DNA of 64,000 bases from Cellulomonas shaoxiangyii (GCF_004798685.1 NZ_CP039291.1:558001-622000); one strand, 5' to 3'; positions 11,819-21,020 are shown, counted from the first letter of the stretch. Notes: a model not told the origin generated them from the letters alone. Made by a program: numbers and translations.

Positions 11819-12517
11819 ATGGAGGCGGCGGTCGTCCTCCTGCTCCTCCTGCCCCTGGTGGTCGCGGGCGCGTGGTGGCTGGCGAAGAAGCGGCGCGAGC
11901 AGCTCGACACGTGGGCACGAGCGACGGGGTGGCAGCACGTCCGCCACGACCCCGGGTACGGGCTCGCCCGCCTGCACCACAACCAGCCGTTCGAGCAGGG
12001 GCACGGCCGCCGCGTCTCCGAGGTGCTGACCGGCCGCTGGCAGGGGCTTCCGGCCGTCTCCTACACCTACGAGTGGTCGACCGGCGCGGGCAAGGAGCGC
12101 AGGACGTATTACGCGCACGTCGTCGCCCTCGCGCTGCCCGCGTACCTGCCGGTGCTCGAGCTCACGGGCGAGGGCGTCGGCGCGCGGATCGCCAAGGCGC
12201 TCGGCGCGCGCGACCTGCAGACCGAGTCGGTCGCGTTCAACGACGCCTACCGCGTGGCCGCGGGCGACGAGCGGGTGGGGCACGCGATCCTGCACCCGCG
12301 CCTCATGGAGCGGCTGTTGCAGCCGGACGCCCTGCGCACCGACTGGCGCATCGAGGGCACCTGGATCGCGTCCTGGGCGCCGGGGCGCACCGACACCGCG
12401 CGCATCGCGCCCCGCCTCGGGGTCCTGCACGCGGTCGTCCGCGGCGTCCCGCGGCACGTCTGGCAGGAGCACGGGTACGACCCGCTGCGCCACCCGGGGG
12501 TCCCCGGGGCGTGCTGA
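11819..12517 (+). CDS. Membrane-anchored protein of unknown function, DUF3137-like
   Basis: 232 residues. One N-terminal membrane segment (EAAVVLLLLLPLVVAGAWWL) is followed by a basic KKRRE stop-transfer and a cytoplasmic domain. The soluble part (VLTGRWQGLPAVSYTYEW..., later AFNDAYRVAAGDERVGHAILHPRLMERLL) resembles DUF3137-type proteins, which often sit next to LemA as here. No enzyme motif is visible. It starts 27 bp after pyrE and may be read through from it. Function unknown. Confidence 0.75.
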   Translation: MEAAVVLLLLLPLVVAGAWWLAKKRREQLDTWARATGWQHVRHDPGYGLARLHHNQPFEQGHGRRVSEVLTGRWQGLPAVSYTYEWSTGAGKERRTYYAHVVALALPAYLPVLELTGEGVGARIAKALGARDLQTESVAFNDAYRVAAGDERVGHAILHPRLMERLLQPDALRTDWRIEGTWIASWAPGRTDTARIAPRLGVLHAVVRGVPRHVWQEHGYDPLRHPGVPGAC

Positions 12518-12594
12518 CGGCCACGTCGGACCGGCGGCCCCGTCCCGCTCGGTACTATCGCGGCACGTCCTGTCCCTTCCTCGGAGGCCCTCCC

Positions 12595-13164
12595 GTGACC
12601 GGTGGCACCATCGCCCTGCTCGTCGTCGTCGCGATCGTCGTGATCGCGCTGCTCTGGGCAGTCGCGCAGTACAACGGCTTCGTCCGCCTGCGCAACCTCG
12701 TGCAGGAGGCGTGGCGGCAGATCGACGTCGAGCTGCACCGCCGGCACGACCTCATCCCGAACCTCCTCGAGTCCGTGAAGGGCTACGCCGCCCACGAGCG
12801 CGGCGTCTTCGACGAGGTGACGCGTGCGCGTGCCGCCGCGGCGGCGCCCGGCGCGGGCCCGGCCGAGCGGGCGCGGCAGGAGGAGGCGCTCAACGGTGCG
12901 CTCGGCCGGCTGTTCGCGGTCGCCGAGGCGTACCCGGCGCTGCGCGCCAGCGAGAACTTCCAGCAGCTGCAGGACGAGCTCACCAACACCGAGGACCGCA
13001 TCGCCTCCGGGCGCCGGTTCTACAACGCGAACGTCCGCGCCCTGAACACGAAGGTGGAGACGTTCCCGGCGAACGTCATCGCCAAGATGTTCGGCTTCAC
13101 GCGCGCCGAGTACTTCGAGGCCGAGGACCCGCAGGTCCGGCGGGCGCCCAGCGTCAGCTTCTGA
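12595..13164 (+). CDS. LemA family protein
   Basis: 189 residues. An N-terminal transmembrane helix (IALLVVVAIVVIALLWAVAQ) is followed by the LemA helical-bundle signature (YNGFVRLRNLVQEAWRQIDV, LHRRHDLIPNLLESVKGYAAHE), NFQQLQDELTNTEDRI, RRFYNANVRALNTKVETFP. Start GTG with TCGGAGG ribosome-binding site. LemA proteins are conserved membrane-anchored helical proteins without a settled function. Together with the preceding gene it forms a small membrane module. Confidence 0.93.
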   Translation: MTGGTIALLVVVAIVVIALLWAVAQYNGFVRLRNLVQEAWRQIDVELHRRHDLIPNLLESVKGYAAHERGVFDEVTRARAAAAAPGAGPAERARQEEALNGALGRLFAVAEAYPALRASENFQQLQDELTNTEDRIASGRRFYNANVRALNTKVETFPANVIAKMFGFTRAEYFEAEDPQVRRAPSVSF

Positions 13165-13176
13165 CCGCCCGGCCCG

Positions 13177-13219
13177 ACGACGGCCCGCCCGGTGCCCACG
13201 GCACCCGGCGGGCCGTCGT
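13177..13219. terminator. Convergent hairpin terminator
   Basis: Inverted repeat with 20-nt arms (13177-13196 and 13200-13219), one mismatch and a 3-nt loop, between lemA and the HAD phosphatase gene. No T tract. Position suits termination from both sides. Confidence 0.75.
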
Positions 13220-13243
13220 GCGTCCGGCCCGGTGCGTCGCGGC

Positions 13244-14017
13244 TCAGACCAGGTCGATCAGGTCGGCCACGGAGTCGAGGACGGCCGTCGGGCGGAACGG
13301 GAAGCGCTCGACATCGGTGGCGCGCGTCGAGCCGGTGAGCACCAGGTAGGTGCGCAGGCCGGCCTCGATGCCGGCGACGACGTCGGTGTCCATGCGGTCG
13401 CCGACCATGACGGTCGTCTCGGAGTGCGCGTCGATCCGGTTGAGCGCCGAGCGGATCATCATGGGGTTCGGCTTGCCCACGAAGTAGGGCTTGCGGCCGG
13501 TCGCGGCGCTGATCATCGCGGCGACGGCGCCCGTGGCCGGCACGTCGCCCTCGGCGCTCGGTCCGGTGACGTCGGGGTTCGTCGCGATGAACCGCGCGCC
13601 GCCCTGGATGAGCCGGATGGCCTGGGTGATCGCCTCGAACGAGTACGTCCGGGTCTCACCGAGCACGACGAAGTCCGGCTGCGCTGCGGTGAGCGTGTAC
13701 CCGGCCTCGTGCAGCGCGGTGGTCAGCCCGGCCTCGCCGATGACGTGCGCGGACCCGCCGGGCATCTGGTCGGTGAGGAACTGCGCCGTCGCCAGGGCCG
13801 AGGTCCAGATGGCCTTCTCCGGCACGTCGATGCCGGTGGCGGCGAGGCGCGCGCACAGGTCGCGCGGCGTGAAGATCGAGTTGTTCGTGAGGACGAGGAA
13901 CGGCCGCCCCGCGGTCTGCAGGGCGCCCACGAAGTCGGCGGCCCCCGGGAGCGCCGTCCCCTCGTGCACGAGCACGCCGTCCATGTCGGACAGCCAGGAG
14001 CGGATCTCACGGGTCAT
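13244..14017 (-). CDS. HAD-IIA family hydrolase, NagD-like
   Basis: 257 residues. HAD phosphatase with motif I WLSDMDGVLV (residues 8-17), motif II LVLTNNS, the C2-type cap typical of NagD, the motif III region FVGKPNPMMI, and motif IV VMVGDRMDTDV with TYLVLTGST. Relatives dephosphorylate nucleotides or p-nitrophenyl phosphate; the natural substrate is unclear. The ATG has a GGAGGAG ribosome-binding site inside the end of the upstream dedA-type gene, whose stop lies 4 bp before the start, so the two are one operon. Confidence 0.92.
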   Translation of the reverse strand: MTREIRSWLSDMDGVLVHEGTALPGAADFVGALQTAGRPFLVLTNNSIFTPRDLCARLAATGIDVPEKAIWTSALATAQFLTDQMPGGSAHVIGEAGLTTALHEAGYTLTAAQPDFVVLGETRTYSFEAITQAIRLIQGGARFIATNPDVTGPSAEGDVPATGAVAAMISAATGRKPYFVGKPNPMMIRSALNRIDAHSETTVMVGDRMDTDVVAGIEAGLRTYLVLTGSTRATDVERFPFRPTAVLDSVADLIDLV

Positions 14018-14021
14018 GCGC

Positions 14022-14867
14022 CTACTCCTCCGGGGTGCGGCCTGCCGGCTGCTGCGGGGCGTCGCCGACGGGGCCGGCGACGGCGGGGGTGCTCGACCGC
14101 CCGAACGCCTCGCGCTCGACGGCCGCGCGCTCGGCGGCCTCGTCGTACGCCGGGTCGCGGCCGCCGACGGTCTCGCCCACGGCCTCCTTGCGGCGTGCGC
14201 GCCACAGCTCGACGCCGACGGGGATCACCGAGACCAGCACGATGAGGATCAGCAGGGCCTCGATGTTGTCCTTGATGAACGCGAAGTTGCCCAGCCAGTA
14301 GCCGAGCAGCGTGACCCCCACGCCCCACAGCAGCGCGCCGACCACGTTGTACGACACGAACGTCCGGTACCTCATGCGGCCGACGCCCGCGGCGACGGGC
14401 GCGTACGTGCGCACGAACGGCACGAAGCGCGCCACGATGATCGTGCGGCCGCCGTAGCGGTCGAAGTACGCGTAGGTCTGGTCGATGTACTTCTGCTTGA
14501 AGAAGCGCGAGTCGGGCCGGCTGAAGACCTTGGGCCCGAGGCGGCGTCCGATGACGTACGCGACCTGGTCGCCGAGGAACGCGGCGAGGAACAGCAGCAG
14601 GCAGAGCACCCCGATGTTGAGCTGCAGCGAGTCCTGCGCGACGAGCGCGCCCGCCGTGAACAGCAGGGAGTCGCCCGGCAGGAACGGGAAGAGCAGCCCG
14701 GTCTCGATGAAGACGACCGCGACGATCCCGATGAGGGCCGCGGTCCCGAACGACTCGATGAGGTTCTCCGGCTGGAGGAACTCGGGCCCGAGCGCGGGCA
14801 CGGGTCCGCCGGCGAGGAGGGCCACGTCGGGGGAGAGGGCGGCGGCGAGCACCGTCGTCGTCAGCAT
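14022..14867 (-). CDS. DedA family membrane protein
   Basis: 281 residues. DedA/SNARE-associated (VTT-type) integral membrane protein; relatives are flippases for undecaprenyl phosphate or phospholipids. Diagnostic motifs are ETGLLFPFLPGDSLLFTAGAL, FLGDQVAYVIGRRLG, FDRYGGRTIIVARFVPFVRTYAPVAAG and the C-terminal helix ILIVLVSVIPVGVELW. A charged 60-residue tail follows. First gene of a two-gene operon with the HAD phosphatase, which might suggest phosphatase/lipid-carrier cooperation (inference only). Confidence 0.93.
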   Translation of the reverse strand: MLTTTVLAAALSPDVALLAGGPVPALGPEFLQPENLIESFGTAALIGIVAVVFIETGLLFPFLPGDSLLFTAGALVAQDSLQLNIGVLCLLLFLAAFLGDQVAYVIGRRLGPKVFSRPDSRFFKQKYIDQTYAYFDRYGGRTIIVARFVPFVRTYAPVAAGVGRMRYRTFVSYNVVGALLWGVGVTLLGYWLGNFAFIKDNIEALLILIVLVSVIPVGVELWRARRKEAVGETVGGRDPAYDEAAERAAVEREAFGRSSTPAVAGPVGDAPQQPAGRTPEE

Positions 14868-14987
14868 GCCCCCAGGGTACGGGGCGCGGCCCTGCCGCCG
14901 GCGCCCGCTTCGTCACGGACCGCGCCTGCCGCCGCACGAGGGCCGACACGCCCGTTTGACACCTGTTCGCTCCTACTTGTCCGGGCG

Positions 14988-15001
14988 TTATAACGATGTA
15001 A
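14988..15001. promoter_or_regulatory. Candidate LacI-type operator / -10 region of the sugar transporter operon
   Basis: TTATAACGATGTAA has TTA/TAA ends around a central CG (5 of 7 half-site positions symmetric), the geometry of LacI-family operators. It overlaps a perfect 10-bp palindrome CGTTATAACG (14986-14995) and a TATAAC -10-like hexamer. A TTGACA lies at 14956-14961, too far from TATAAC for a standard promoter. The site is about 100 bp upstream of the ABC transporter start codon. Confidence 0.4.
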
Positions 15002-15096
15002 TGATCACCGGGTCGGCGACGGAGCCACGGGGTCCGGGAGGGCCGTGCGGCTCGTCGCCCGCGACGGACCGAGATGTCTCACGAAGGAGTGAGGAC

Positions 15097-16494
15097 ATGG
15101 GCCTTCGACGACCCCTTCGTCATCCCGTCCCGCCGACGCCCGTCCCGCGGGCACCCGCGACCGGGTGGCCGCCGGGCCCGGGCGGTGGCGTGACGCGCCG
15201 CCAGATGCTCCTCGGCTCGCTCGCCGCCGCGGGCGGCGTCGCGACGATCGGTGCCCTCGGTGGCTGCAGCCCCGCGACCGTCGCCGCGGGCGGCGCCCGC
15301 CCGCTGTCCTACTGGCACCTGCTCAGCGGCGGCGACGGCGTCGTCATGGCCGGCCTGGTCGAGGAGGCGAACGCGTCCGACAACGGCTACGAGGCCACGC
15401 AGACCGTGCTGGCCTGGGGGGCGCCGTACTACACCAAGCTCGCCATGGCGAGCGTCGGCGGGCGGGCGCCCGACGTCGCGGTGATGCACGCGTCCCGCGT
15501 CGCCGGGTACGCACCCGGCGGCCTGCTCGACCCGTGGGACCTCGACCTGCTCGCCGACGTCGGCGTGCAGGAGGGCGACTTCCTCGAGCGCGTCTGGGAG
15601 AAGGGCACGCTCGACGGCAACGTGTACTCGATCGCCCTCGACTCGCACCCGTTCGTGCTCATGTACAACACGGACGTCGCCGAGCAGGCGGGGGCGCTCG
15701 GCGACGACGGGCGGCTGGTCCCGGTCGAGGACCCCGAGACGTTCCTCGAGGTGGCCCGGGCCATGCAGGGCGTCACCGGCGGGCACGGCGTCTCGTACGG
15801 GTACCTCGGCGACGGCGCCCAGATGTGGCGGCTCTTCTACACGTTCTTCAAGCAGCACGGCGGGGAGATGGACCTGTCCGGCGACCGCGTGCAGGTCGAC
15901 ACCGACGCGGCCGTGGCGTCCCTCGAGTACATCCAGCGGATGCTCGACGGCACGGTCTGCACGCCCAACGGCGACTACGGCACCGCGGTGTCGGAGTTCG
16001 TGACGGGCGGGAGCGGCATGTTCCTCACGGGCGTGTGGGAGCTGCCGACGGTGAAGGCCGCGGGCATCGCGTTCGACGCCCAGCCGATCCCGACGCTCTT
16101 CGGCACCCCCGCGGCCTACGCCGACTCGCACGCGCTCACGCTGCCGCACCAGAACGACCCCGACCCCGAGCAGCGGCGGGCGGCGTACCAGTTCGTCGCC
16201 GACCTCCTGCAGAACTCGCTGCCGTGGGCGGAGGCCGGGCACATCCCCGCGTTCCAGCCGGTCGTGGACAGCGCCGAGTACGCCGAGCTGACCCCGCAGG
16301 TGAACTACGCACCCGCCGCGGAGATCCTCAACTACGACCCGGAGGCGTGGTTCACCGGGTCCGGGTCGGACTTCCAGGCGTACTTCCTGGAGACGGTCCA
16401 GAACGTCTACCTGGAGGGCGCGGACCCCGCCGAGGGGTTCGACGCCTTCGTCCGGCGCGTCGACGTCCAGCTCGCCAAGCCGAACCCGGTCTGA
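15097..16494 (+). CDS. Sugar ABC transporter substrate-binding lipoprotein
   Basis: 465 residues, extracellular solute-binding protein family 1 (CUT1). The long basic N-terminus carries a twin-arginine-like start (VTRRQMLLGSLAAAGGVATI) and a lipobox LGGC with Cys57 as the lipidation site, so it is probably an outer-face lipoprotein, possibly Tat exported. The mature part has the SBP fold (YWHLLSGGDG; MYNTDVAEQAG; GVSYGYLGDGAQMWRLFYTFFKQHGG; SGMFLTGVWELPTVK). AAGGAG precedes the ATG by 7 bp. First gene of an importer operon with two permeases and a GH51 enzyme, so arabino- or xylo-oligosaccharides are the likely cargo. Confidence 0.92.
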   Translation: MGLRRPLRHPVPPTPVPRAPATGWPPGPGGGVTRRQMLLGSLAAAGGVATIGALGGCSPATVAAGGARPLSYWHLLSGGDGVVMAGLVEEANASDNGYEATQTVLAWGAPYYTKLAMASVGGRAPDVAVMHASRVAGYAPGGLLDPWDLDLLADVGVQEGDFLERVWEKGTLDGNVYSIALDSHPFVLMYNTDVAEQAGALGDDGRLVPVEDPETFLEVARAMQGVTGGHGVSYGYLGDGAQMWRLFYTFFKQHGGEMDLSGDRVQVDTDAAVASLEYIQRMLDGTVCTPNGDYGTAVSEFVTGGSGMFLTGVWELPTVKAAGIAFDAQPIPTLFGTPAAYADSHALTLPHQNDPDPEQRRAAYQFVADLLQNSLPWAEAGHIPAFQPVVDSAEYAELTPQVNYAPAAEILNYDPEAWFTGSGSDFQAYFLETVQNVYLEGADPAEGFDAFVRRVDVQLAKPNPV

Positions 16495-16528
16495 CCCCCG
16501 GTCCCCGATCCGACGAAGGAGTCCGATC

Positions 16529-17479
16529 GTGTCCTCCGCAACCCTCGGCGTCCGGACGGGCCGCGCCCGCACGGGCACGGCCGCACCGGAACGCGACGTC
16601 GCCGCCGCGCGACGCTCCCGCGACACCCGCATCGGCTGGGCGTTCGTCGCACCGTTCGGCGTCCTGTTCGCGATGTTCCTGCTCTGGCCCCTCCTGCACG
16701 GCCTCTGGCTGAGCTTCACCGGCGAGAGCATCACCGGCGCCGGCGGCGCGTTCCTCGGCCTCGACAACTACGCCGAGGCGCTGTCGGACCCGATCATGTG
16801 GCGCGCCATGCTCAACACGGTGTGGTTCACGGTGCTGTCGACCGTGCCGCTCGTGCTGGTCGGGCTCGTCATGGCGCTGCTCGTCTTCCAGGGCCTGCCC
16901 GGGCAGTGGCTGTGGCGGCTGTCGTTCTTCATGCCGTTCCTGCTGGCGTCCACCGTGGCGGCGCAGTTCTGGATCTGGATGTACAACCCGCAGCTCGGGC
17001 TCGTGAACGCGCTGCTCGGCGTGGTGGGGATCGAGGGGCAGGCGTGGCTGCAGGACACGCGCTTCGCGATGGCCGCCGTGGTCGTCGAGACGCTGTGGTG
17101 GACCGTCGGCTTCAACTTCCTGCTGTACCTGACGGCCCTGCAGAACATCCCCGAGCAGCAGTACGAGGCGTCCGCGCTCGACGGCGCCGGTCGCTGGCGC
17201 CAGCTGTGGGCCATCACGCTGCCGCAGCTCGGCCCGACCACCGTGCTCATCGTCCTGCTGCAGGTCCTGGCCTCGCTGAAGGTCTTCGACCAGATCTACA
17301 TCATGACCCAGGGGGGCCCGGGCGGCGTGACGCGGCCCGTCGTCCAGCACATCTTCGAGTCCGGGTTCACGGGCTACCGGTTCGGCTACGCGTCCGCGAT
17401 CGCGTACGTCTTCTTCGCGGTCATCGTCATCATCGCCGTCGCGCAGCTGCGGTTCACGACGCGGAGGGACCACGCATGA
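16529..17479 (+). CDS. Sugar ABC transporter permease, MalF-type
   Basis: 316 residues, CUT1 inner-membrane permease. Six membrane segments can be placed, starting with WAFVAPFGVLFAMFLLWPLL. The EAA loop is in NIPEQQYEASALDGAGRWRQ, followed by FDQIYIMTQGGPGG. GTG start with AAGGAG ribosome-binding site 34 bp after the binding-protein stop. Its stop overlaps the next ATG (ATGA). No ATPase gene is present; CUT1 systems of actinobacteria usually share a distant MsiK-type ATPase (family knowledge). Confidence 0.93.
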   Translation: MSSATLGVRTGRARTGTAAPERDVAAARRSRDTRIGWAFVAPFGVLFAMFLLWPLLHGLWLSFTGESITGAGGAFLGLDNYAEALSDPIMWRAMLNTVWFTVLSTVPLVLVGLVMALLVFQGLPGQWLWRLSFFMPFLLASTVAAQFWIWMYNPQLGLVNALLGVVGIEGQAWLQDTRFAMAAVVVETLWWTVGFNFLLYLTALQNIPEQQYEASALDGAGRWRQLWAITLPQLGPTTVLIVLLQVLASLKVFDQIYIMTQGGPGGVTRPVVQHIFESGFTGYRFGYASAIAYVFFAVIVIIAVAQLRFTTRRDHA

Positions 17480-18408
17480 CCACCACCGTCGCACCCCAGC
17501 CCACCGCGGCCACCGGCCCCGGTCCGCGTCCCCGTCGCGCCGGGCGGCTCACGCAGGGCGCGAACCTGCGCGTCGGCGAGCGGTTCGCGAGCCCCGGCCG
17601 CGTCGTCGCGATCGTGGCCCTCGTCGTCATGGCCGTCGGCTGGCTGCTGCCGTTCGTCTGGGCCGTGGTCACGTCGTTCAAGTCCGAGGCGTCCGCCGCG
17701 GCGACGCCCGTCACGCTGCTGCCGCCCGACGGGTTCACGACCGACGCCTACGGGAACGTCCTGCGGGAGGGCAACGTCCCGCTGTGGACGTGGAACAGCC
17801 TCGTCACCGCCGTCGCGATCACGGTCATCACCATCGCGGTGTCGGCGCTGGCCGCCTACGCGCTGGCACGCATCGACTTCGCGGGCCGCCGGTGGCTGTT
17901 CTGGCTGATCATCGCGTCGATCATCGTGCCGCCGCCCGTGCTGATCGTGCCGCTGTTCTACGAGATGCTCGCGCTGAACCTGGTCGACACGTACTGGGCG
18001 ATCATCCTGCCGCAGCTCGTGCACCCGGCCATGGTGTTCATCCTCAAGAAGTTCTTCGAGCAGGTCCCGCTCGAGCTCGAGGACGCGGCCCGCATCGACG
18101 GCGCCGGCCGGCTGCGCGTGTTCTGGTCGGTCGTGCTGCCGCTGTCGCGGCCCATCCTCGCGGCCGTCGCGATCTTCGTGTTCATCGGCGCCTGGAACAA
18201 CTTCCTGTGGCCGTTCATCATCACGTCCGACGCGTCGCTGATGACGCTGCCCGTCGGCCTGCAGACCGTGAAGAGCGCGTACGGCCTGCAGTACGCGCAG
18301 ACCATGGCGGCCGCCGTGCTCGCGGCGCTGCCGCTGATCATCGTCTTCCTCTTCTTCCAGCGGCAGATCATCCGCGGGTTCTCCACGACCGGCTTCGGCG
18401 GTCAGTGA
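17476..18408 (+). CDS. Sugar ABC transporter permease, MalG-type
   Basis: 310 residues, second CUT1 permease. An N-terminal helix (VVAIVALVVMAVGWLLPFVWAVVTSFKS) is followed by the core; the EAA loop is in QVPLELEDAARIDGAGRLRVFWSVVLP, then GAWNNFLWPFIIT and the C-terminal FQRQIIRGFSTTGFGG. The start is fixed by the ATGA overlap with the upstream permease. It pairs with the preceding permease to form the channel. The next gene, GH51, follows after 73 bp and is probably in the same transcript. Confidence 0.93.
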   Translation: MTTTVAPQPTAATGPGPRPRRAGRLTQGANLRVGERFASPGRVVAIVALVVMAVGWLLPFVWAVVTSFKSEASAAATPVTLLPPDGFTTDAYGNVLREGNVPLWTWNSLVTAVAITVITIAVSALAAYALARIDFAGRRWLFWLIIASIIVPPPVLIVPLFYEMLALNLVDTYWAIILPQLVHPAMVFILKKFFEQVPLELEDAARIDGAGRLRVFWSVVLPLSRPILAAVAIFVFIGAWNNFLWPFIITSDASLMTLPVGLQTVKSAYGLQYAQTMAAAVLAALPLIIVFLFFQRQIIRGFSTTGFGGQ

Positions 18409-18434
18409 CCCCCGCACCTCACCGCACACCGCAC

Positions 18435-18466
18435 CGCCGCGCCACCGCATCGCCGCGCCACCGCAT
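18435..18466 (+). repeat. 16-bp tandem duplication
   Basis: CGCCGCGCCACCGCAT occurs twice in a row (18435-18450, 18451-18466) in the 73-bp gap between the permease and GH51 genes, with related shorter copies just upstream. It is probably a replication-slippage product. Confidence 0.8.
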
Positions 18467-18481
18467 CGCCCGAGGAGCCCC

Positions 18482-20023
18482 ATGACCCGCGCCCGCATCA
18501 CGCTCGACCGCGACTTCACCGCCGGGCCGGTGCCCCGCCGCCTCTTCGGCTCGTTCGTCGAGCACATGGGCCGGTGCGTCTACACCGGGATCTTCGAGCC
18601 GGGGCACCCCGCGGCCGACGAGCGGGGCTTCCGCTCCGACGTGCTCGACCTCGTCCGCGAGCTCGGCCCGTCGGTGGTGCGGTACCCCGGCGGGAACTTC
18701 GTCTCGGGCTACGCCTGGGAGGACGGCGTCGGTCCCCGCGAGCAGCGGCCCGTGCGGCTCGACGGCGCGTGGCACACCGTCGAGACCAACGCGTTCGGGC
18801 TCCACGAGTTCGTCGACTGGGCGCGGGCCGCCGGCGTCGAGGTCATGGAGGCCGTCAACCTCGGCACGCGCGGCGTCGAGGCGGCACGGGCGCTCGTCGA
18901 GTACGCCAACCACCCCGGCGGCACGGCGTGGTCCGACCTGCGGCGCAGGAACGGGCACGAGGAGCCGTTCGACATCCGCCTGTGGTGCCTCGGCAACGAG
19001 ATGGACGGCCCGTGGCAGATGGGCCAGAAGACCGCCGAGGAGTACGGCCGGATCGCCACCGAGGCGGCCAAGGCGATGCGCCTCGTGGACCCGACGATCG
19101 AGCTCGTCGCGTGCGGCTCGTCGAACTCGGGCATGCCCACGTTCGGGGCCTGGGAGCACACCGTCCTGCGGCACGCCTACGAGTACGTCGACTACGTCTC
19201 GGCGCACGCCTACTACCAGGAGGTGGAGGGGGACCACGGGTCGTTCCTGGCCTCGGCGGTGGACACGGACCACTTCGTCGAGTCCGTCGTCGCGACCGCC
19301 GACGCGGTGCGCGCCGCCGGCAAGCACCGCAAGCGCATCAACCTCTCCTTCGACGAGTGGAACGTCTGGTACCAGACCGGCCGGGAGACGCCCGACCAGC
19401 CGCACGTCATCGGGCGCGACGCCGTCTGGCGCGAGCACCCGCGGATCATCGAGGACGAGTACGGCGTCACCGACGCGGTGGTCGTGGGCACGCTGCTCAA
19501 CTCGCTGCTGCGCCACGGGGACCGGGTCAAGGTCGCCAACCAGGCGCAGCTGGTCAACGTCATCGCACCGATCCGCGCCGAAGCGGGCGGGCCGGCCTGG
19601 CGGCAGACGATCTTCTGGCCCTTCGCCCGCACGGCCGCGCTCGCGCGGGGCGAGATCCTGCGGCCCGCCGTGCGGTCCGACCGGTACGAGGCCGCGCGGT
19701 TCGGCGACGTGGACCTCGTGGACGTCGCCGCGACGTGGGACGAGGAGAACGGGCGCGTCGCGCTGTTCCTCGCGCACCGAGGGCTCGACGAGCCCGCCGA
19801 CGTGGACCTCACGCTGCGCGGCTGGTCGCTCGGGCGGGTGGTGCGGTCCGAGGTGCTCGACGTGCCCGAGGGCGGCGACCGGTGGACGGCCAACACGCAG
19901 GACCGCCCGGACGCCGTCGGTCTGCGCGGGCTCGACGACGTGCGCGTCGACGGTGCCGGCGTCGCGCTGCGGCTGCCGCCGCTCTCGTGGGCGGTCGTCG
20001 AGCTGGAGGCGACGCCGGCCTGA
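18482..20023 (+). CDS. Alpha-L-arabinofuranosidase, GH51
   Basis: 513 residues, full family length. GH51 enzymes cut terminal arabinofuranose from arabinoxylan or arabinan oligosaccharides. The (beta/alpha)8 barrel shows RYPGGNFVSGYAWEDGVGP (residues 67-85), the acid/base E173 in CLGNEMDGPWQ, HAYYQE, and the nucleophile E292 in NLSFDEWNVWY. A C-terminal beta-sandwich follows (from about residue 390). No signal peptide, so it is cytoplasmic and acts on imported oligosaccharides, matching the CUT1 importer immediately upstream. CGAGGAG precedes the ATG. The conserved active site makes the call firm. Confidence 0.95.
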   Translation: MTRARITLDRDFTAGPVPRRLFGSFVEHMGRCVYTGIFEPGHPAADERGFRSDVLDLVRELGPSVVRYPGGNFVSGYAWEDGVGPREQRPVRLDGAWHTVETNAFGLHEFVDWARAAGVEVMEAVNLGTRGVEAARALVEYANHPGGTAWSDLRRRNGHEEPFDIRLWCLGNEMDGPWQMGQKTAEEYGRIATEAAKAMRLVDPTIELVACGSSNSGMPTFGAWEHTVLRHAYEYVDYVSAHAYYQEVEGDHGSFLASAVDTDHFVESVVATADAVRAAGKHRKRINLSFDEWNVWYQTGRETPDQPHVIGRDAVWREHPRIIEDEYGVTDAVVVGTLLNSLLRHGDRVKVANQAQLVNVIAPIRAEAGGPAWRQTIFWPFARTAALARGEILRPAVRSDRYEAARFGDVDLVDVAATWDEENGRVALFLAHRGLDEPADVDLTLRGWSLGRVVRSEVLDVPEGGDRWTANTQDRPDAVGLRGLDDVRVDGAGVALRLPPLSWAVVELEATPA

Positions 20024-20183
20024 GCGGCGGCGGACCAGCCCGCGGGCATCCGTCGGGTCCGGCGGCGGTCCGCGCGCAACCGTCCGCTGCGGGCGCCGCG
20101 CGTACCCGCCCGCGCCCGCGCGCACCCGTCGGCCGCGCCTCGTGCGCACCCGTCGCCGCCGGCGGGCCCGGGATGATGGCCGC

Positions 20184-20969
20184 GTGACGGTGGACGGGAC
20201 GGACGGGACGGTGGCGGGCCCGGCGGTGGGGGCGTCTGCGGGGATGCTGCCGACGGAAGGTGCGTCGGCTGGTGCGGAGCCGGGTGGGGACGTGCCGGCT
20301 GGTGCGCAGCCGGGCGGCGGTCGGGAGGTGGGCGTCGGCCCGTGGCCCGGCGGCCCGGCGGCGTGGCCGCGCGTCGCCGGCCCCGGCTCGGCGCTCGACC
20401 CCCGCTACGACCCCGAGCTGCTCGCGCACGGCGACCGCCGCAACGTCGTCGACCGGTACCGCTACTGGACGGTCGAGGCGGTCGTCGCGGACCTCGACAC
20501 GCGCCGCCACCCGTTCCACGTGGCGATCGAGAACTGGGCGCACGACCTCAACATCGGCTCGGTGGTCCGCACCGCGAACGCCTTCAACGCCGCGGGCGTG
20601 CACGTGGTCGGGCGGCGGCGCTGGAACCGCCGCGGCGCCATGGTCACGGACCGCTACCTGCACGTGCACCACCACCCGGACGCGGCGGCGCTGGCGACAT
20701 GGGCGGCCGGTGCGGGACCGGACGGCGGGCGGCTGCCCGTGGTGGGGCTCGACAACGTGCCCGGGTCGGTGCCGATCGAGGGGTACGAGCTGCCGCGTGC
20801 GTGCGTCCTGCTGCTGGGCCAGGAGTCGACGGGCCTGACCCCGCAGGCGCAGGCGGTCTGCGACGTCGTCCTGCACATCACCCAGCACGGCAGCACCCGC
20901 TCCCTGAACGCGGGCGCCGCGGCCGCCATCGCCATGCACACCTGGGCCCTCCACCACGCCCACCCCTGA
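20184..20969 (+). CDS. TrmH/SpoU family RNA 2'-O-methyltransferase
   Basis: 261 residues. The SPOUT methyltransferase signature motifs are present: motif 1 NIGSVVRTANAFNAAGVHVV, motif 2 LLLGQESTGLTPQA, motif 3 HITQHGSTRSLNAGAAAAIAMH. It methylates the ribose of a tRNA or rRNA nucleotide; the target cannot be read from sequence. The first 75 residues are low-complexity Gly/Ala/Pro. The GTG at 20184 is the likely start (no good ribosome-binding site; ATGATG 9 bp upstream could act as a weak -10). A start further downstream within the low-complexity region is possible. Confidence 0.88.
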   Translation: MTVDGTDGTVAGPAVGASAGMLPTEGASAGAEPGGDVPAGAQPGGGREVGVGPWPGGPAAWPRVAGPGSALDPRYDPELLAHGDRRNVVDRYRYWTVEAVVADLDTRRHPFHVAIENWAHDLNIGSVVRTANAFNAAGVHVVGRRRWNRRGAMVTDRYLHVHHHPDAAALATWAAGAGPDGGRLPVVGLDNVPGSVPIEGYELPRACVLLLGQESTGLTPQAQAVCDVVLHITQHGSTRSLNAGAAAAIAMHTWALHHAHP

Positions 20970-21020
20970 CCCCCTGACCCCCCTGACCCCCCACGCCGCG
21001 CCCCCCGGCCGGTTCACGGG

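Noticed and set aside
14956..14994. TTGACA and TATAAC as a standard sigma-A promoter of the sugar transporter
   Set aside because: The spacing is 27 bp, far from the 16-18 bp needed, so the two boxes probably do not work together.
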